Shown here: positions 1 to 8,480 of the stretch, piece after piece | Layout of the letters: the number at the start of each line of letters is the position of its first letter | How positions within the stretch are numbered: the stretch's first letter is position 1 | Source: UBA1189 sp045594245 | GTDB taxonomy: Bacteria; Bacteroidota; Bacteroidia; Bacteroidales; Bacteroidaceae | DNA length: 64,000 bases | Reading direction: 5' to 3' | NCBI GenBank assembly: GCA_045594245.1 | Contig: JAZNYG010000010.1 | Coordinates: 51,199-115,198 of the forward strand | The notes under the pieces: generated by a model | What the model saw: only the letters and a program-made list of their open reading frames with translations | What the model was told of the DNA's origin: nothing | Database searches by the model: none | Made by a program: the position numbers and the translations under genes

Positions 1-669
1 CAACACCTGGCTCTGCTCGCTGCTGTCGGCAAACTTACCTACGGCAATGGTAAAGCCCTCTTTCAGAACAAACTCGCCCTCACCCACGGTTGCTGTCTTG
101 GGAGCGGGTATCAGGCTAAGCGACTTCACCTCTTTTGTCTGCACATTCTCTGCGAGATACATCTTCAGGCGGCGCGAACCATTGGGAGTCGTGGTGCCGA
201 CCCACGTAGTAGGATTGGCCCCGTTTGCCGTCATATCTATGGCTTGGCCATTGGAGTTGAGTATGGTAAGATAACCATCTGAACTAAAGTGTATTGCACT
301 TGACTGCTCCGCAGATGAGGTCTTGATGGCACTGCCGTTGCTAGCACCAAGGTTCATATTCTTGCCTGTGGCAGCATTGACAATAATCCACTCGCTTCCG
401 CTGGCTTTCAGAGTCCAAAGATGTGCTCCCACAGACTCGCCTTCCGTAGGAAACGTAGCATTGCCCTTCACCTGTCCGCCATTGTCGTAGAGGTAAAACT
501 CTCTTTGGCTCTGATCCATACCGGAGATGATATAGTAGGTATCGGCTTGAACTGAGCCCTTCACTTGAGCACCCTTCGTGGCAGACAACTGCTCTGTCAC
601 GATTACACCAGCTGTGGACGAGAGAGCCACCGCCATAAACATAGAAATGAACGTAAATAGTTTTCTCAT
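1..669 (-). CDS. Secreted beta-N-acetylhexosaminidase-like protein (GH20 family), N-terminal part only
   Basis: The gene runs off the left edge, so only the first 223 codons are present. It opens with a signal peptide (MRKLFTFISMFMAVALSSTA). Residues of about 40-170 form a ricin/lectin-like region (YYIISGMDQ, FYLYDNGG, WTLKASGSEWIIVNAATGK) similar to RICIN-type modules of Bacteroidales exo-enzymes. The last visible part (SLIPAPKTATVGEGEFVLKE) is the typical beginning of the GH20b domain that precedes the catalytic barrel of hexosaminidases. The catalytic Asp-Glu pair lies outside the window, so activity is inferred from the N-terminal domain only. It follows the GH63-like gene on the same strand, and both probably trim glycans in the periplasm or at the cell surface. 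The start is fixed by the signal peptide and by a TAnnTTTG promoter about 37 bp upstream. Confidence 0.72.
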   Translation of the reverse strand, partial: MRKLFTFISMFMAVALSSTAGVIVTEQLSATKGAQVKGSVQADTYYIISGMDQSQREFYLYDNGGQVKGNATFPTEGESVGAHLWTLKASGSEWIIVNAATGKNMNLGASNGSAIKTSSAEQSSAIHFSSDGYLTILNSNGQAIDMTANGANPTTWVGTTTPNGSRRLKMYLAENVQTKEVKSLSLIPAPKTATVGEGEFVLKEGFTIAVGKFADSSEQSQVL

Positions 670-705
670 AGCATTATTGTTTATTGTTTTCATCCTTTTA
701 ATTCA

Positions 706-738
706 CAAATATATAGATTTGTTCAGAAATATGAGCAA
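706..738 (-). promoter_or_regulatory. Bacteroidota-type promoter for the GH20-like gene
   Basis: On the minus strand TATATTTG (713 to 706) matches the -7 consensus TAnnTTTG. A TTG (738 to 736) lies 22 bp upstream, close to the usual 19-21 bp. The start codon is about 37 bp downstream. Confidence 0.5.
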
Positions 739-776
739 AGCAGTTCAAGAAAATTTAAAATAAGCGAATAACAACC

Positions 777-2348
777 CTACTCGCATAGTATCTGGGTAGT
801 GCCTTCACTTATCCGGTATTCCACGCCATTGACAAGCAATGTATACGGTGCAGTTGACTCTACGGAGATAGTATCGCCTTCACGGATGAGCGTCGTAGTC
901 ACACGACCAAAGTGTAGATTGCTTATCCCATGACGAGACGTTGAATCGGTGTGCCATGTGACGCGATTGGCACTACCATCGGCAACGATACCGATAATGT
1001 TTTCTATAAACATCGAGATGGGGATAAGTCCGCTCCACCCCACAAAGTCCGGCTTCACCATGTTAATACCCGTAGCATCGGTAGCTGGCATATACATCTC
1101 GGGAGAATATAGTTCCCAAATAGTACCTGTAGACTGATACACCTTATACATCGTCTGCAGGTTCTTTTGTGCGATGACTTCGGCCAATTTTGCGTATCCA
1201 TGACGCTCAAGCCCCTTCACAGTCATGTAGGTCGTAGGTGTCCATACGCCACCACGCCAATAGCATCCGCAGCGGTCATAATAGGGTTGGTTGGCTGCAA
1301 GTGAGGGTAGGGGAAGACGACGCCAAAAGAGGTTCTCATCCTGTATGGCCTTGGTCATGCGCTCCACCTTTTCGGGCGAAACAATATCAGCAAGGATAGG
1401 CCAAAAGGTGGCGGTGGTAATCCATGGTGTACGCTCGCCATCGGGAGTGACATCATGGTACAAGCCCGTGCTGTCGTTCCACATGTAATGGTTGATGCGT
1501 TCGGCCAGCTCCTTTGCCTTCTGGGTATACATTTTGGCTTCCCTCTTATGCCCGAGAATACGGCAAATTTCAGCCAAGTTATCGTAGCACATCTTGATTT
1601 GCGACGACATATCTACCCATCCCATCGGACTTGTTGAGGAGTGAATGTCTCCGTCTGGCGATAGGCGCCCTATATCGCGGGGTGTATTGTCCATGCCACT
1701 GGCCTGCCCGTTCGACCAGTACAACTGATGCTCCGTTCCCTCGGCCCTACGATGTTTCTCTACCCATTCGACATACTTCCTGATGGGAGGCAACACCCGT
1801 GCCAGTCGGGCCGTATCGCCCGAGAACTTGAAATACTCCATCTCAGCCCAGCTGAACAGGGGCGGATTGATGGTGCGTGCATAGTTATCGCCCAATCCCC
1901 AGTGATGGTCGGCACCATCAGCTTCGTTGATGACACGGCATATCATGCCATCCTCGTGCTGACGGGCGTAGAAGTTATCGTGCGACTCGATGAAGGGAAA
2001 CACATGAAAGGCATATCTCCCAAACATGGCCATGAAGTGTGTATCCCACTGAAACACCTGCGGAGACAAACCCTCGTCAATCCAGTTGGCCACAAGCGGC
2101 GAACCCTCAGGTGGAGACTGCAAATTAGAAAAAGCGATTTCCCATGCCTTCCAATACAGCTCCACCCACTCGGAATTCTCGTCCCAAATAGGGGAGGGGA
2201 GCGCCTCCCTTGCCTCATCAAAAGAAGGAAGTTCGCTCGGCGTATACACTTTCTTATCGAAATACATACCACGCAGCTCCTCTGAAGTGGAATAAACACC
2301 AGACAAAGTGAATATTACGAGTGTAAGAAGGAGATAAATGCGTTTCAT
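777..2348 (-). CDS. GH63/MGH1-like (six-hairpin) glycoside hydrolase, secreted
   Basis: A 523-residue exported protein with an (alpha/alpha)6-barrel glycosidase signature related to GH63 and GH37. The motif QASGMDNTPRD resembles the GH63 segment carrying the general-acid Asp. QWDTHFMAMFG, CGCYWRGGVWTPTTYM and TIWELYSPE are the other conserved barrel motifs, and the Glu in the last is a candidate base. Family members cleave terminal alpha-glucosides or mannosylglycerate-type glycosides; the true substrate is unknown. I chose the start at 2348 because MKRIYLLLTLVIFTLSGVYS gives a clean signal peptide. The upstream in-frame ATG at 2387 would add 13 non-signal residues and overlap the preceding gene. 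It lies 25 bp after the DUF6624-like gene, so the two are probably cotranscribed. Confidence 0.8.
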   Translation of the reverse strand: MKRIYLLLTLVIFTLSGVYSTSEELRGMYFDKKVYTPSELPSFDEAREALPSPIWDENSEWVELYWKAWEIAFSNLQSPPEGSPLVANWIDEGLSPQVFQWDTHFMAMFGRYAFHVFPFIESHDNFYARQHEDGMICRVINEADGADHHWGLGDNYARTINPPLFSWAEMEYFKFSGDTARLARVLPPIRKYVEWVEKHRRAEGTEHQLYWSNGQASGMDNTPRDIGRLSPDGDIHSSTSPMGWVDMSSQIKMCYDNLAEICRILGHKREAKMYTQKAKELAERINHYMWNDSTGLYHDVTPDGERTPWITTATFWPILADIVSPEKVERMTKAIQDENLFWRRLPLPSLAANQPYYDRCGCYWRGGVWTPTTYMTVKGLERHGYAKLAEVIAQKNLQTMYKVYQSTGTIWELYSPEMYMPATDATGINMVKPDFVGWSGLIPISMFIENIIGIVADGSANRVTWHTDSTSRHGISNLHFGRVTTTLIREGDTISVESTAPYTLLVNGVEYRISEGTTQILCE

Positions 2349-2373
2349 AAGGGAATTGTTTGGTAAAAAGGTA

Positions 2374-3045
2374 TTATTGCAGCGCATTGAGCGTCTCCCA
2401 AGTCAGCGTAGTATCAATCGCTACCGACGTACCCAGAGTTTCGCTCACCTGACGTAGATAAATGTGCATTGAGTCGAGGCCTACGGAGAGGCGGAGCGAG
2501 TCCAACTTGGCGATATCTTCTATCGGGTAGACGTAGGTGAATGTCTCTCCATCGCGCTGAGTATAGCCTGTCTGTGTGCCATAGCGCTGAGGTCGTTGAC
2601 GGCGCACATTCACACAATCCGATAGGGTAGCGTAATCGGCCAAACTGATGATGCCACGCATCGCCTGCTGCTCTATCAATGGGAGGTAACGCTCCTGATA
2701 CTCCACATCGCCGTGGTCGATGATGAGCCAGATGGTTTGGTTCGACTGTTCGCTCAATCCTTCGGGCCAACCATTCTGCAAGAGCGAATCTACAAGCACT
2801 CTATTGAGGCTGTCCGTACGCTCCTCCTCTTCAACAAGCATCACGATGGAATCGACCAATTCCGTTCGTTGCTCGGCAATGAAAGCTCGCTGCACCCTCA
2901 TCAATTCATGCCGTATCTGTTGGTCACGCTCATGCAGTTCGCAGAGCAACGAATCGGTTTGCGCAGCCGATGAATGCGTGCTTTTTTTATTGGTGCAGCA
3001 GCCAAAAGCCAAACATACAAGTAAGATTGGAATCAATTGTTTCAT
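2374..3045 (-). CDS. DUF6624-like lipoprotein
   Basis: A 223-residue protein with a lipoprotein signal (MKQLIPILLVCLAFGCC; lipobox AFGC). A charged, probably helical segment follows (residues about 28-85). The C-terminal half carries DUF6624-type features: WLIIDHGDVEYQERYLPLIE, then LADYATLSDCVNVRRQRPQ and RYGTQ. No enzymatic function is known for DUF6624 that I can name. It is the first gene of a likely operon with the GH63-like glycosidase. Family assignment is from memory of the QxYLPLI...YGTQ pattern and is moderately sure. Confidence 0.65.
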   Translation of the reverse strand: MKQLIPILLVCLAFGCCTNKKSTHSSAAQTDSLLCELHERDQQIRHELMRVQRAFIAEQRTELVDSIVMLVEEEERTDSLNRVLVDSLLQNGWPEGLSEQSNQTIWLIIDHGDVEYQERYLPLIEQQAMRGIISLADYATLSDCVNVRRQRPQRYGTQTGYTQRDGETFTYVYPIEDIAKLDSLRLSVGLDSMHIYLRQVSETLGTSVAIDTTLTWETLNALQ

Positions 3046-3184
3046 AGTAATACTAATAATGAATTACCATTGTAATAATATAGCAATTGCCTAGAACATC
3101 AAGATTAGTGCCTTTGCTATTGGTGCCTACATTTGTATATAAATGTTCCTTTCCATAGTCATGTACAAGTCAATTCTTTGTTTT

Positions 3185-3550
3185 TCAGTCTAAATAATCC
3201 ACGTTTGATTCACTAATAGATGTAATACCACCTATGTTTATATCATAAATAGTAGTTTTAATAGTACAAGATTGACCATTATATTTATAACTTGAACAAG
3301 AATATAATTTTCCATTCAGATATGTCTCCTCTGTTATAACTTTCTTACCATCATATGCGGCGTTATATTCATATGTTGATAGACTATTATCGTAAAAACT
3401 TTTTGTAGTTTCTCTTCGTGACTTAATTCGTAAAAAAGATAAATCTTCACTAGATTCATTATTAACACTATTAAAAATATCAGAAAAGCCATCCTTACTA
3501 CAAGATAGACATAATAACATGATTATATTATGTATGTATAACCGGTTCAT
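3185..3550 (-). CDS. Small AT-rich predicted lipoprotein, unknown function
   Basis: 121 codons. The N-terminus MNRLYIHNIIMLLCLSCSKD looks like a lipoprotein signal with a lipobox around LSCS. The rest (YEYNAAYDGKKVITEETYLN, then YKYNGQSCTIK) resembles repeated beta-strand segments of the kind seen in RHS/YD-like periplasmic proteins, but no family is recognised. It sits 6 bp after the nuclease-like gene and shares its very low GC content (about 25% by eye, against near 50% in the flanking genes), so both probably arrived together. Confidence 0.5.
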   Translation of the reverse strand: MNRLYIHNIIMLLCLSCSKDGFSDIFNSVNNESSEDLSFLRIKSRRETTKSFYDNSLSTYEYNAAYDGKKVITEETYLNGKLYSCSSYKYNGQSCTIKTTIYDINIGGITSISESNVDYLD

Positions 3551-3556
3551 AATTAC

Positions 3557-4147
3557 TTAAATTAAATCAATGATATAACTTTCTCCTTCTAGAGAATAGC
3601 ATATATATATTATACTTTCCGAATATTTGTTTTTGAAACCTTTTACAGCTTCGACTGCACTCTTAAACTGCAAATCATTCTTTACAATTTGAATAAAATA
3701 TCCCTCTATATATTTGTTTCCTTTTATTTCATTAGCTAATTTTACAAAATCCTTCTCATAATGTTTACGTATTGGATTTAATGCCTTAAATTCTATTAGT
3801 GCTATTCGTTCAAATGTTGTATTATACAGAACCAAGTCTATATTCCCAGAACGCCCTTTTTTAGACATTATAGGCTTATCCGAAAAACTATATTTTTTAA
3901 TGGTAGGAGTTTCGATTGAAAAAAGAATATGTTGTTCATCAATTATGTCCAAAAATTTGTTCAACTCCTCTATGAAAATTATTCGTAATTCTTGCTCGCT
4001 CACACGAATTTCATTATTTCTATAATGAGGATATATCATTCTGGTTTGAATCTTATTACTCAAACATTTTTCACTCTTTTGGTAGGCTTGTTTTAATACT
4101 TCTAATGTGTTCTTTGATACAGTTTCTATTATTTCATTTACATTCAT
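3557..4147 (-). CDS. PD-(D/E)XK nuclease-like protein
   Basis: 196 codons, very AT-rich. The central segment GNIDLVLYN ... ALIEFKAL gives the D-x(14)-ExK arrangement (D104, E119, K121) of PD-(D/E)XK nuclease folds, preceded by a helix with acidic residues (EQELRIIFIEEL) that could supply the first acidic ligand. Many such proteins act in DNA restriction or repair, but several are orphan proteins of unknown role. No methyltransferase, helicase or other defence partner lies next to it; the only companion is the small lipoprotein downstream. Fold call is from the motif alone. Confidence 0.6.
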   Translation of the reverse strand: MNVNEIIETVSKNTLEVLKQAYQKSEKCLSNKIQTRMIYPHYRNNEIRVSEQELRIIFIEELNKFLDIIDEQHILFSIETPTIKKYSFSDKPIMSKKGRSGNIDLVLYNTTFERIALIEFKALNPIRKHYEKDFVKLANEIKGNKYIEGYFIQIVKNDLQFKSAVEAVKGFKNKYSESIIYICYSLEGESYIIDLI

Positions 4148-4193
4148 GCTTTTTTATTTTGCAATACACAAATACTTTTTGAATAAACATTAG

Positions 4194-4727
4194 CTACTCT
4201 CCCTCCAAACAAAGCAGCGAAGTTACATCCACATCCTCGGGGAAAATCTCTCGTCCCTTAAGGTCGATGAGTTCGATGATAAAGTTTACATAAGTAGCCT
4301 TGGGCGCAAACTTCTGCACGAGGTTGTATGCGGCAAGCATGGTGCCTCCAGTAGCTAAAAGATCATCGTGAATGAGCACCACATCGTTCTCCGAAATGGC
4401 ATCTTTGTGAATCTCTATCGTGTCTACACCGTACTCTTTTTGGTAACTTTCTTGAATTGTTTCGGCCGGAAGTTTTCCAGGTTTGCGCACTGGGACGAAG
4501 CCTGCGCCCAAACGAATTGCCAAACTTGCACCAACTATAAAGCCGCGCGATTCAATTCCTACCACTTTTGTGATACCTTTGTCCTTGTACATTTCATAAA
4601 GTGTGTCCTCAAGTTCCTTTAAGCACTCGGCATTCTTGAACAGAGTTGTCACGTCACGGAAAAGAATTCCAGGAATAGGAAAGTCGGGAATACTGCGAAG
4701 ATTCGCTAATAAGAGTTCTTTGTTCAT
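4194..4727 (-). CDS. apt: Adenine phosphoribosyltransferase
   Basis: Converts adenine and PRPP to AMP plus pyrophosphate in purine salvage; cytoplasmic. The 177-residue protein shows the type I PRTase PRPP-binding motif VVLIHDDLLATGGTM. It also has the Apt-typical IPDFPIPGILFRDVTTL, VVGIESRGFIVGASLA and VPVRKPGKLP. The start at 4727 (MNKELLLANLRSIPDFP) matches usual Apt length. The frame stays open upstream to 4778, but that extension would translate the parS site (MFHVEHF...) and is not credible. It lies directly downstream of mnmG on the same strand. Confidence 0.95.
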   Translation of the reverse strand: MNKELLLANLRSIPDFPIPGILFRDVTTLFKNAECLKELEDTLYEMYKDKGITKVVGIESRGFIVGASLAIRLGAGFVPVRKPGKLPAETIQESYQKEYGVDTIEIHKDAISENDVVLIHDDLLATGGTMLAAYNLVQKFAPKATYVNFIIELIDLKGREIFPEDVDVTSLLCLEGE

Positions 4728-4761
4728 ATTTATTTTTATTTTTATTGATGTTCTACTAAAA

Positions 4762-4777
4762 TGTTCCACGTGAAACA
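4762..4777. other. parS-like centromere site (ParB binding site)
   Basis: The 16-mer TGTTCCACGTGAAACA fits the widely conserved parS consensus TGTTNCACGTGAAACA exactly. It fills the gap between mnmG and apt, directly abutting the mnmG stop codon (4778-4780). In many bacteria parS sites cluster near the replication origin and nucleate ParB spreading for chromosome segregation. The candidate origin lies about 3.3 kb to the right. No second full match was noticed in the window. Confidence 0.85.
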
Positions 4778-6649
4778 CTATCGACCTAAAAGCACTAAGA
4801 GTACATTGATATCGCTGGGCGAAACGCCGGGGATACGGCTGGCTTGGGCAAGTGTTTCCGGGTCTATTTTGGTCAGCTTTTGCCGTGCTTCAGTAGAGAG
4901 TGATTGCAGTTCGTTATAGTTGAATCGGCCACGAATCTTGATGCTTTCGAGGCGCTGTATCTTGTCGGCAATCATCTTCTCGCGCTCAATGTAGCCCTGA
5001 TACTTTATCTTGATTTCGGCAGCCTCCACAATCTCCTCCTTACGCTCGGTAATATCGCCAATCAGCGCGCCGAGCGGACGAATCACTTCGCTCATGTTGG
5101 CAAGCGTAATTTGCGGGCGTCCGATGAGGTCGATGAGTTTGCAGCCATGAGCGAGTGGGGTAGTGCCGAGGCTTTCCAAAGTGCCATTGATAAGTGCAGG
5201 CTTGATGGAAAAGCCTTTGGTGAGCGCGATGATTTCGTCAATTTTCTCACGCTTGCGACACAGGTGATCGTAGCGCTCCTGCGAAGCGAGGCCAAGCCGA
5301 TAGGAGCGTTCGGTAAGGCGCATGTCGGCATCGTCCTGGCGGAGCAGGATGCGATATTCGGCACGCGAGGTAAACATACGATAAGGCTCGTCTACACCTT
5401 TTGTTACCAAATCATCGATGAGTACGCCAATGTAGGCTTCATCGCGGCCGAGCGTGAAGGGTTCGCCACCATGGCAAGAGATGTGCGCATTGATACCCGC
5501 TACGAGACCTTGCCCCGCTGCCTCCTCATAGCCCGTGGTACCATTGACCTGTCCGGCGAGAAAGAGGCCCTTGACGAGCTTCGACTCCAACGTATGGCGT
5601 AGCTGCGTGGGGTCGAAATAATCATATTCGATAGCATAGCCCGGACGATAAACGGCGATATCGCGGAAGGCAGGAACCTGACGCAATGCCTCGAGCTGTA
5701 TCTCCATCGGCAGCGATGAAGAGAAGCCATTCAGATAAAGTTCGTTGGTCGTTTCACCTTCGGGTTCGAGGAAAAGCTGATGCTGCTCTTTGTCGGGGAA
5801 GGTCACGATTTTTGTTTCTATGCTGGGACAGTAGCGCGGACCGATACTCTGGATTTGTCCGTTGTAAAGGGGCGATTCGGGCAAACCTTCACGAAGGATT
5901 CTGTGCACCTCTGGATTGGTGTAGCACGTCCAGCAGCAAAGCTGCTTCAGCTTGCGCGGTTCGCTCATATAGGAGAAGCTGTGGAAATCGTTCTCTCCAT
6001 CCTGAATCTCCATTTCATCGAGGTGTACGCTGCGCTTGTCGATGCGTACGGGAGTTCCCGTCTTCATGCGCCCCACGGTGATTCCGTGTCGAGCGATGGA
6101 TTCGGTCAAATGATACGATGCAGGCTCGGCCATGCGTCCACCAGGCAACTGTACACGTCCCACATGAAGGAGACCATTGAGGAAGGTACCCGCAGTGACG
6201 ATGACACACTTGGCATGGAAGACGACGCCCCACACCGTGCGAACACCGGTGACTTCGCTATTTTCTACGAGCAACTCGTCCACCGTGTCTTGCCAGATAT
6301 TCAAGTTGGGAATGTTGTCAAGTACTTCGCGCCAAGCCCAGATAAACTTCTCTCGGTCGCACTGTGCACGCGGACTCCACATGGCAGGGCCTTTCGAGCG
6401 GTTGAGCATGCGGAACTGAATTGCCGTGCGGTCGGTCACAATACCTGTGTATCCACCGAGCGCATCAATCTCGCGCACTATCTGTCCCTTGGCAATACCA
6501 CCAATGGCGGGATTGCAACTCATTTGCCCAATCTTGTTCATGTCCATCGTGATAAGGCACGTCTTCGAACCCATATTGGCTGAAGCTGCTGCTGCCTCAC
6601 ACCCCGCGTGGCCTGCACCAATCACAACGACATCATAGAAAAATTCCAT
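4778..6649 (-). CDS. mnmG: tRNA uridine-5-carboxymethylaminomethyl modification enzyme MnmG (GidA)
   Basis: A 623-residue FAD protein that, with MnmE, installs the cmnm5 group on U34 of several tRNAs; cytoplasmic. The N-terminal dinucleotide-binding motif is VVIGAGHAGCEAAAA. Further family motifs are SCNPAIGGIAKG, MLNRSKGPAMWSPRAQCDR, GTFLNGLLHVG and TGYEEAAGQG. The C-terminal helical MnmE/tRNA-binding region ends in SRIPGVSPSDINVLLVLLGR. Length is normal. mnmG is commonly near oriC in bacteria, which agrees with the parS and DnaA-box signals here. Confidence 0.97.
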   Translation of the reverse strand: MEFFYDVVVIGAGHAGCEAAAASANMGSKTCLITMDMNKIGQMSCNPAIGGIAKGQIVREIDALGGYTGIVTDRTAIQFRMLNRSKGPAMWSPRAQCDREKFIWAWREVLDNIPNLNIWQDTVDELLVENSEVTGVRTVWGVVFHAKCVIVTAGTFLNGLLHVGRVQLPGGRMAEPASYHLTESIARHGITVGRMKTGTPVRIDKRSVHLDEMEIQDGENDFHSFSYMSEPRKLKQLCCWTCYTNPEVHRILREGLPESPLYNGQIQSIGPRYCPSIETKIVTFPDKEQHQLFLEPEGETTNELYLNGFSSSLPMEIQLEALRQVPAFRDIAVYRPGYAIEYDYFDPTQLRHTLESKLVKGLFLAGQVNGTTGYEEAAGQGLVAGINAHISCHGGEPFTLGRDEAYIGVLIDDLVTKGVDEPYRMFTSRAEYRILLRQDDADMRLTERSYRLGLASQERYDHLCRKREKIDEIIALTKGFSIKPALINGTLESLGTTPLAHGCKLIDLIGRPQITLANMSEVIRPLGALIGDITERKEEIVEAAEIKIKYQGYIEREKMIADKIQRLESIKIRGRFNYNELQSLSTEARQKLTKIDPETLAQASRIPGVSPSDINVLLVLLGR

Positions 6650-7036
6650 TATACCTATTTATAATTATTGATTGACAAAGTTACGAATAAGTGAGCGAAA
6701 TTATGTAAAGTTTACTTCAATATTTCGCAACAAACGAAAAGCAACCTCATAACACCCGATTGCGCTTCGTCATCATTATTCATTGTCAATCCACAAAAAA
6801 TGCCCAATTCTACCGCCTCATCCTTGCGATTTTCCCGCCCGAGGGGCGAGACGAACGAAAAAAAACAATTCTCAGAAGGCTTTTTTCGGTTTAACACGCT
6901 TTATTTCACTTATTTAACCCCAATTTTTTCTGCAGGGATTTTTCTTCGTTTCGCGAAAAAAAAGATTATTTTTACTTTTGAAGACAAAAAAAGGTGCTAA
7001 GCAAGTACTTAACACCTTTTTTAATATTCTCAAGAA
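6650..7036. other. Non-coding gap upstream of mnmG
   Basis: 387 bp without a convincing gene. The right end holds the terminator of the flavin-binding family gene. The rest is AT-rich with A/T runs; small open frames here (for example 6800-7000 plus) show no coding character. No clear promoter for mnmG was found, although it must lie in this gap. Confidence 0.5.
6986..7022 (-). terminator. Intrinsic terminator downstream of the PNPOx-like gene
   Basis: AAAAAAGGTGCTAAG and CTTAACACCTTTTTT form a 15-bp stem with one mismatch around loop CAAGTA. A/T tracts on both sides would allow termination in either direction; it ends 14 bp from the stop codon at 7037. Confidence 0.8.
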
Positions 7037-7429
7037 TCACCACTGTATCGTAAGCGGTTCGGGAGTAGTGCTATAGATAATAGCTGTGGCATTGGCAAGA
7101 TAAAATACTTCGGTGTCGGGATCATCGGCACGATAGAACTGAGCCAAGTGAGGATGTGCATCTACCATACTGACCACTGCTTCGTGGCGAGTTTCAAGAT
7201 ATGCCTCACAAGTTATACGTATCCAATCGTCACCACGCATAGTTGTAATCTCCACTTTCGGATTCGCCTTCATCTGATCAGAAACTTTCTTGCGATTCTT
7301 TGTCATTATATATAACTTACCATCAAACAGGTCAATCGTACCGAAAGGACGAACACGTGCTTGGTCACCATCCATTGTAGCCAAGTAATACACCTTAGCC
7401 TCTTTCAAAAAATCGTATACTCTTTTCAT
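7037..7429 (-). CDS. Pyridoxamine 5'-phosphate oxidase-family (FMN-binding split barrel) protein
   Basis: 130 residues from MKRVYDFLKEAKVYYLATMD. The segments YYLATMDGDQARVRPFG, DGKLYIMT and NPKVEITTMRGDDWIRI are typical of single-domain PNPOx-like proteins that bind FMN or F420-like cofactors. Bacteroidales copies are generally annotated only as pyridoxamine 5'-phosphate oxidase family; the substrate is unknown. It is too short and divergent to be PdxH itself. The frame is open upstream to 7552 but that part overlaps the methyltransferase gene, so the start at 7429 (20 bp after that gene) is preferred. Probably an operon with the methyltransferase. Confidence 0.8.
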   Translation of the reverse strand: MKRVYDFLKEAKVYYLATMDGDQARVRPFGTIDLFDGKLYIMTKNRKKVSDQMKANPKVEITTMRGDDWIRITCEAYLETRHEAVVSMVDAHPHLAQFYRADDPDTEVFYLANATAIIYSTTPEPLTIQW

Positions 7430-7449
7430 TGCTTTATATATAAATGTAA

Positions 7450-7983
7450 TTATTCTATCAACAACTGACGTGCAAACTCCCAAATGACTATACCTGCTGT
7501 CACTGATACATTCAATGAATGCTTCGTACCATATTGTGGCAACTCTATACATCCATCGCTCATATCCACCACTTCCTGCTGCACTCCCTTCACCTCATTA
7601 CCTAAAATAACGGCATATTTTTTCCCTTTCTCTAAATGTAATTCTTGCAAAGCGGTGCTTCCCTCTACTTGCTCAATGGAAAATACGATGTAACCCTCTT
7701 CGTGGAGTTGATTTACGGCATCACGCGTATCCTTAAAGTACTGCCACGCCACGGAGTCTTCGCCCCCAAGCGCTGTCTTGTGTATCTCTGCTGAGGGTGG
7801 GGTAGCGGTCACTCCACAAAGAAAAATACGTTCTACGCGATAAGCATCGGAAGTGCGGAATACAGAACCTACATTATGCAGACTACGCACATTATCGAGC
7901 ACCACCACAAAAGGTACCTTATCAGCTTCTCTGTAATCGGTCAGCTGCATACGGTTTAGTTCCAGGATACTGAGTTTTTTCAT
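7450..7983 (-). CDS. SpoU/TrmH-family RNA 2'-O-methyltransferase
   Basis: 177 residues with the three SPOUT motifs: NVRSLHNVGSVFRTSDA (motif 1), AVILGNEVKGV (motif 2) and HSLNVSVTAGI (motif 3). These knot-fold enzymes 2'-O-methylate tRNA or rRNA using S-adenosylmethionine. There is no N-terminal RNA-binding extension, so it resembles short TrmH/TrmL-like proteins; the target nucleotide cannot be told from sequence. The start at 7983 (MKKLSILELNRMQ) is preferred over 8019, which would fall upstream of the probable transcription start given by TAACTTTG at 8012-8005. Confidence 0.88.
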   Translation of the reverse strand: MKKLSILELNRMQLTDYREADKVPFVVVLDNVRSLHNVGSVFRTSDAYRVERIFLCGVTATPPSAEIHKTALGGEDSVAWQYFKDTRDAVNQLHEEGYIVFSIEQVEGSTALQELHLEKGKKYAVILGNEVKGVQQEVVDMSDGCIELPQYGTKHSLNVSVTAGIVIWEFARQLLIE

Positions 7984-8004
7984 TATTCTTTCATTTCGGA
8001 TGAA

Positions 8005-8012
8005 CAAAGTTA
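8005..8012 (-). promoter_or_regulatory. Promoter -7 element for the SpoU methyltransferase gene
   Basis: TAACTTTG on the minus strand matches the Bacteroidota TAnnTTTG element, 22 bp before the start codon at 7983. It sits at the edge of the DnaA-box region, so DnaA binding could influence it (inference). Confidence 0.5.
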
Positions 8013-8480
8013 ACAACAATTCTGTTATGTCTGTGGATAACGGTGGAAAAATATTTGAAAAAAACTGAGCTTAAAATTTGGTAGTCTCAGTCGCTTGACG
8101 CATTTAAACAGGATTCTGGAACTGCCAAAAAAGTTAGCTTTTTTTTAATAATGACTTTTCAACGGCACTTTTCACCATTTTTAGCGTAGATATTCGAAGC
8201 GAATTTATTAACTTTGTCCGTTGTCAACAGGCAGTGGATAACTTACCAATGAGCATTGACTATCAATCATCAGCGTTTTTTATTCCTGTGAATAACTTGT
8301 TGACAGCGCCAAACCTAATGTGAAGTACGAGATATGCAAATCTGAAACGATTTTTTTATACACCGTTTCCACAAGCTATCATCATACACACATTTATTTT
8401 TTTTAGAGAATAAAAAAGAAAGATAATATTTATTGTCTTTGTGGATAGGGTGGATAAGCTTCGCTGCAAAGATACAAAAA
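8013..8480. other. Candidate chromosomal replication origin (oriC)
   Basis: An AT-rich gap where gene orientation changes from leftward to rightward. It contains one perfect DnaA box TGTGGATAA (8032-8040). Four one-mismatch boxes share its orientation: AGTGGATAA (8233-8241), TGTGAATAA (8287-8295), TGTGGATAG (8440-8448) and GGTGGATAA (8449-8457). A/T-rich stretches (for example 8140-8160, 8350-8440) could serve as the unwinding element. A parS site lies 3.3 kb away and mnmG is close by. No dnaA gene is in the window, which is not required in Bacteroidota. Strand-skew data were not computed. Confidence 0.7.

Noticed and set aside
4728..4778. N-terminal extension of Apt through the parS site
   Set aside because: Would add 17 residues not found in Apt and would translate an intergenic binding site; the start at 4727 gives normal length.
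6800..7000. Open frame of 66 codons between mnmG and the PNPOx-like gene
   Set aside because: Low-complexity AT-rich translation, no promoter, runs into a terminator.
8467..8474. TATCTTTG on the minus strand pointing into the candidate origin
   Set aside because: Matches the -7 consensus but has no TTG at proper distance and no gene directly downstream; kept only as a weak possibility of transcription through the origin.
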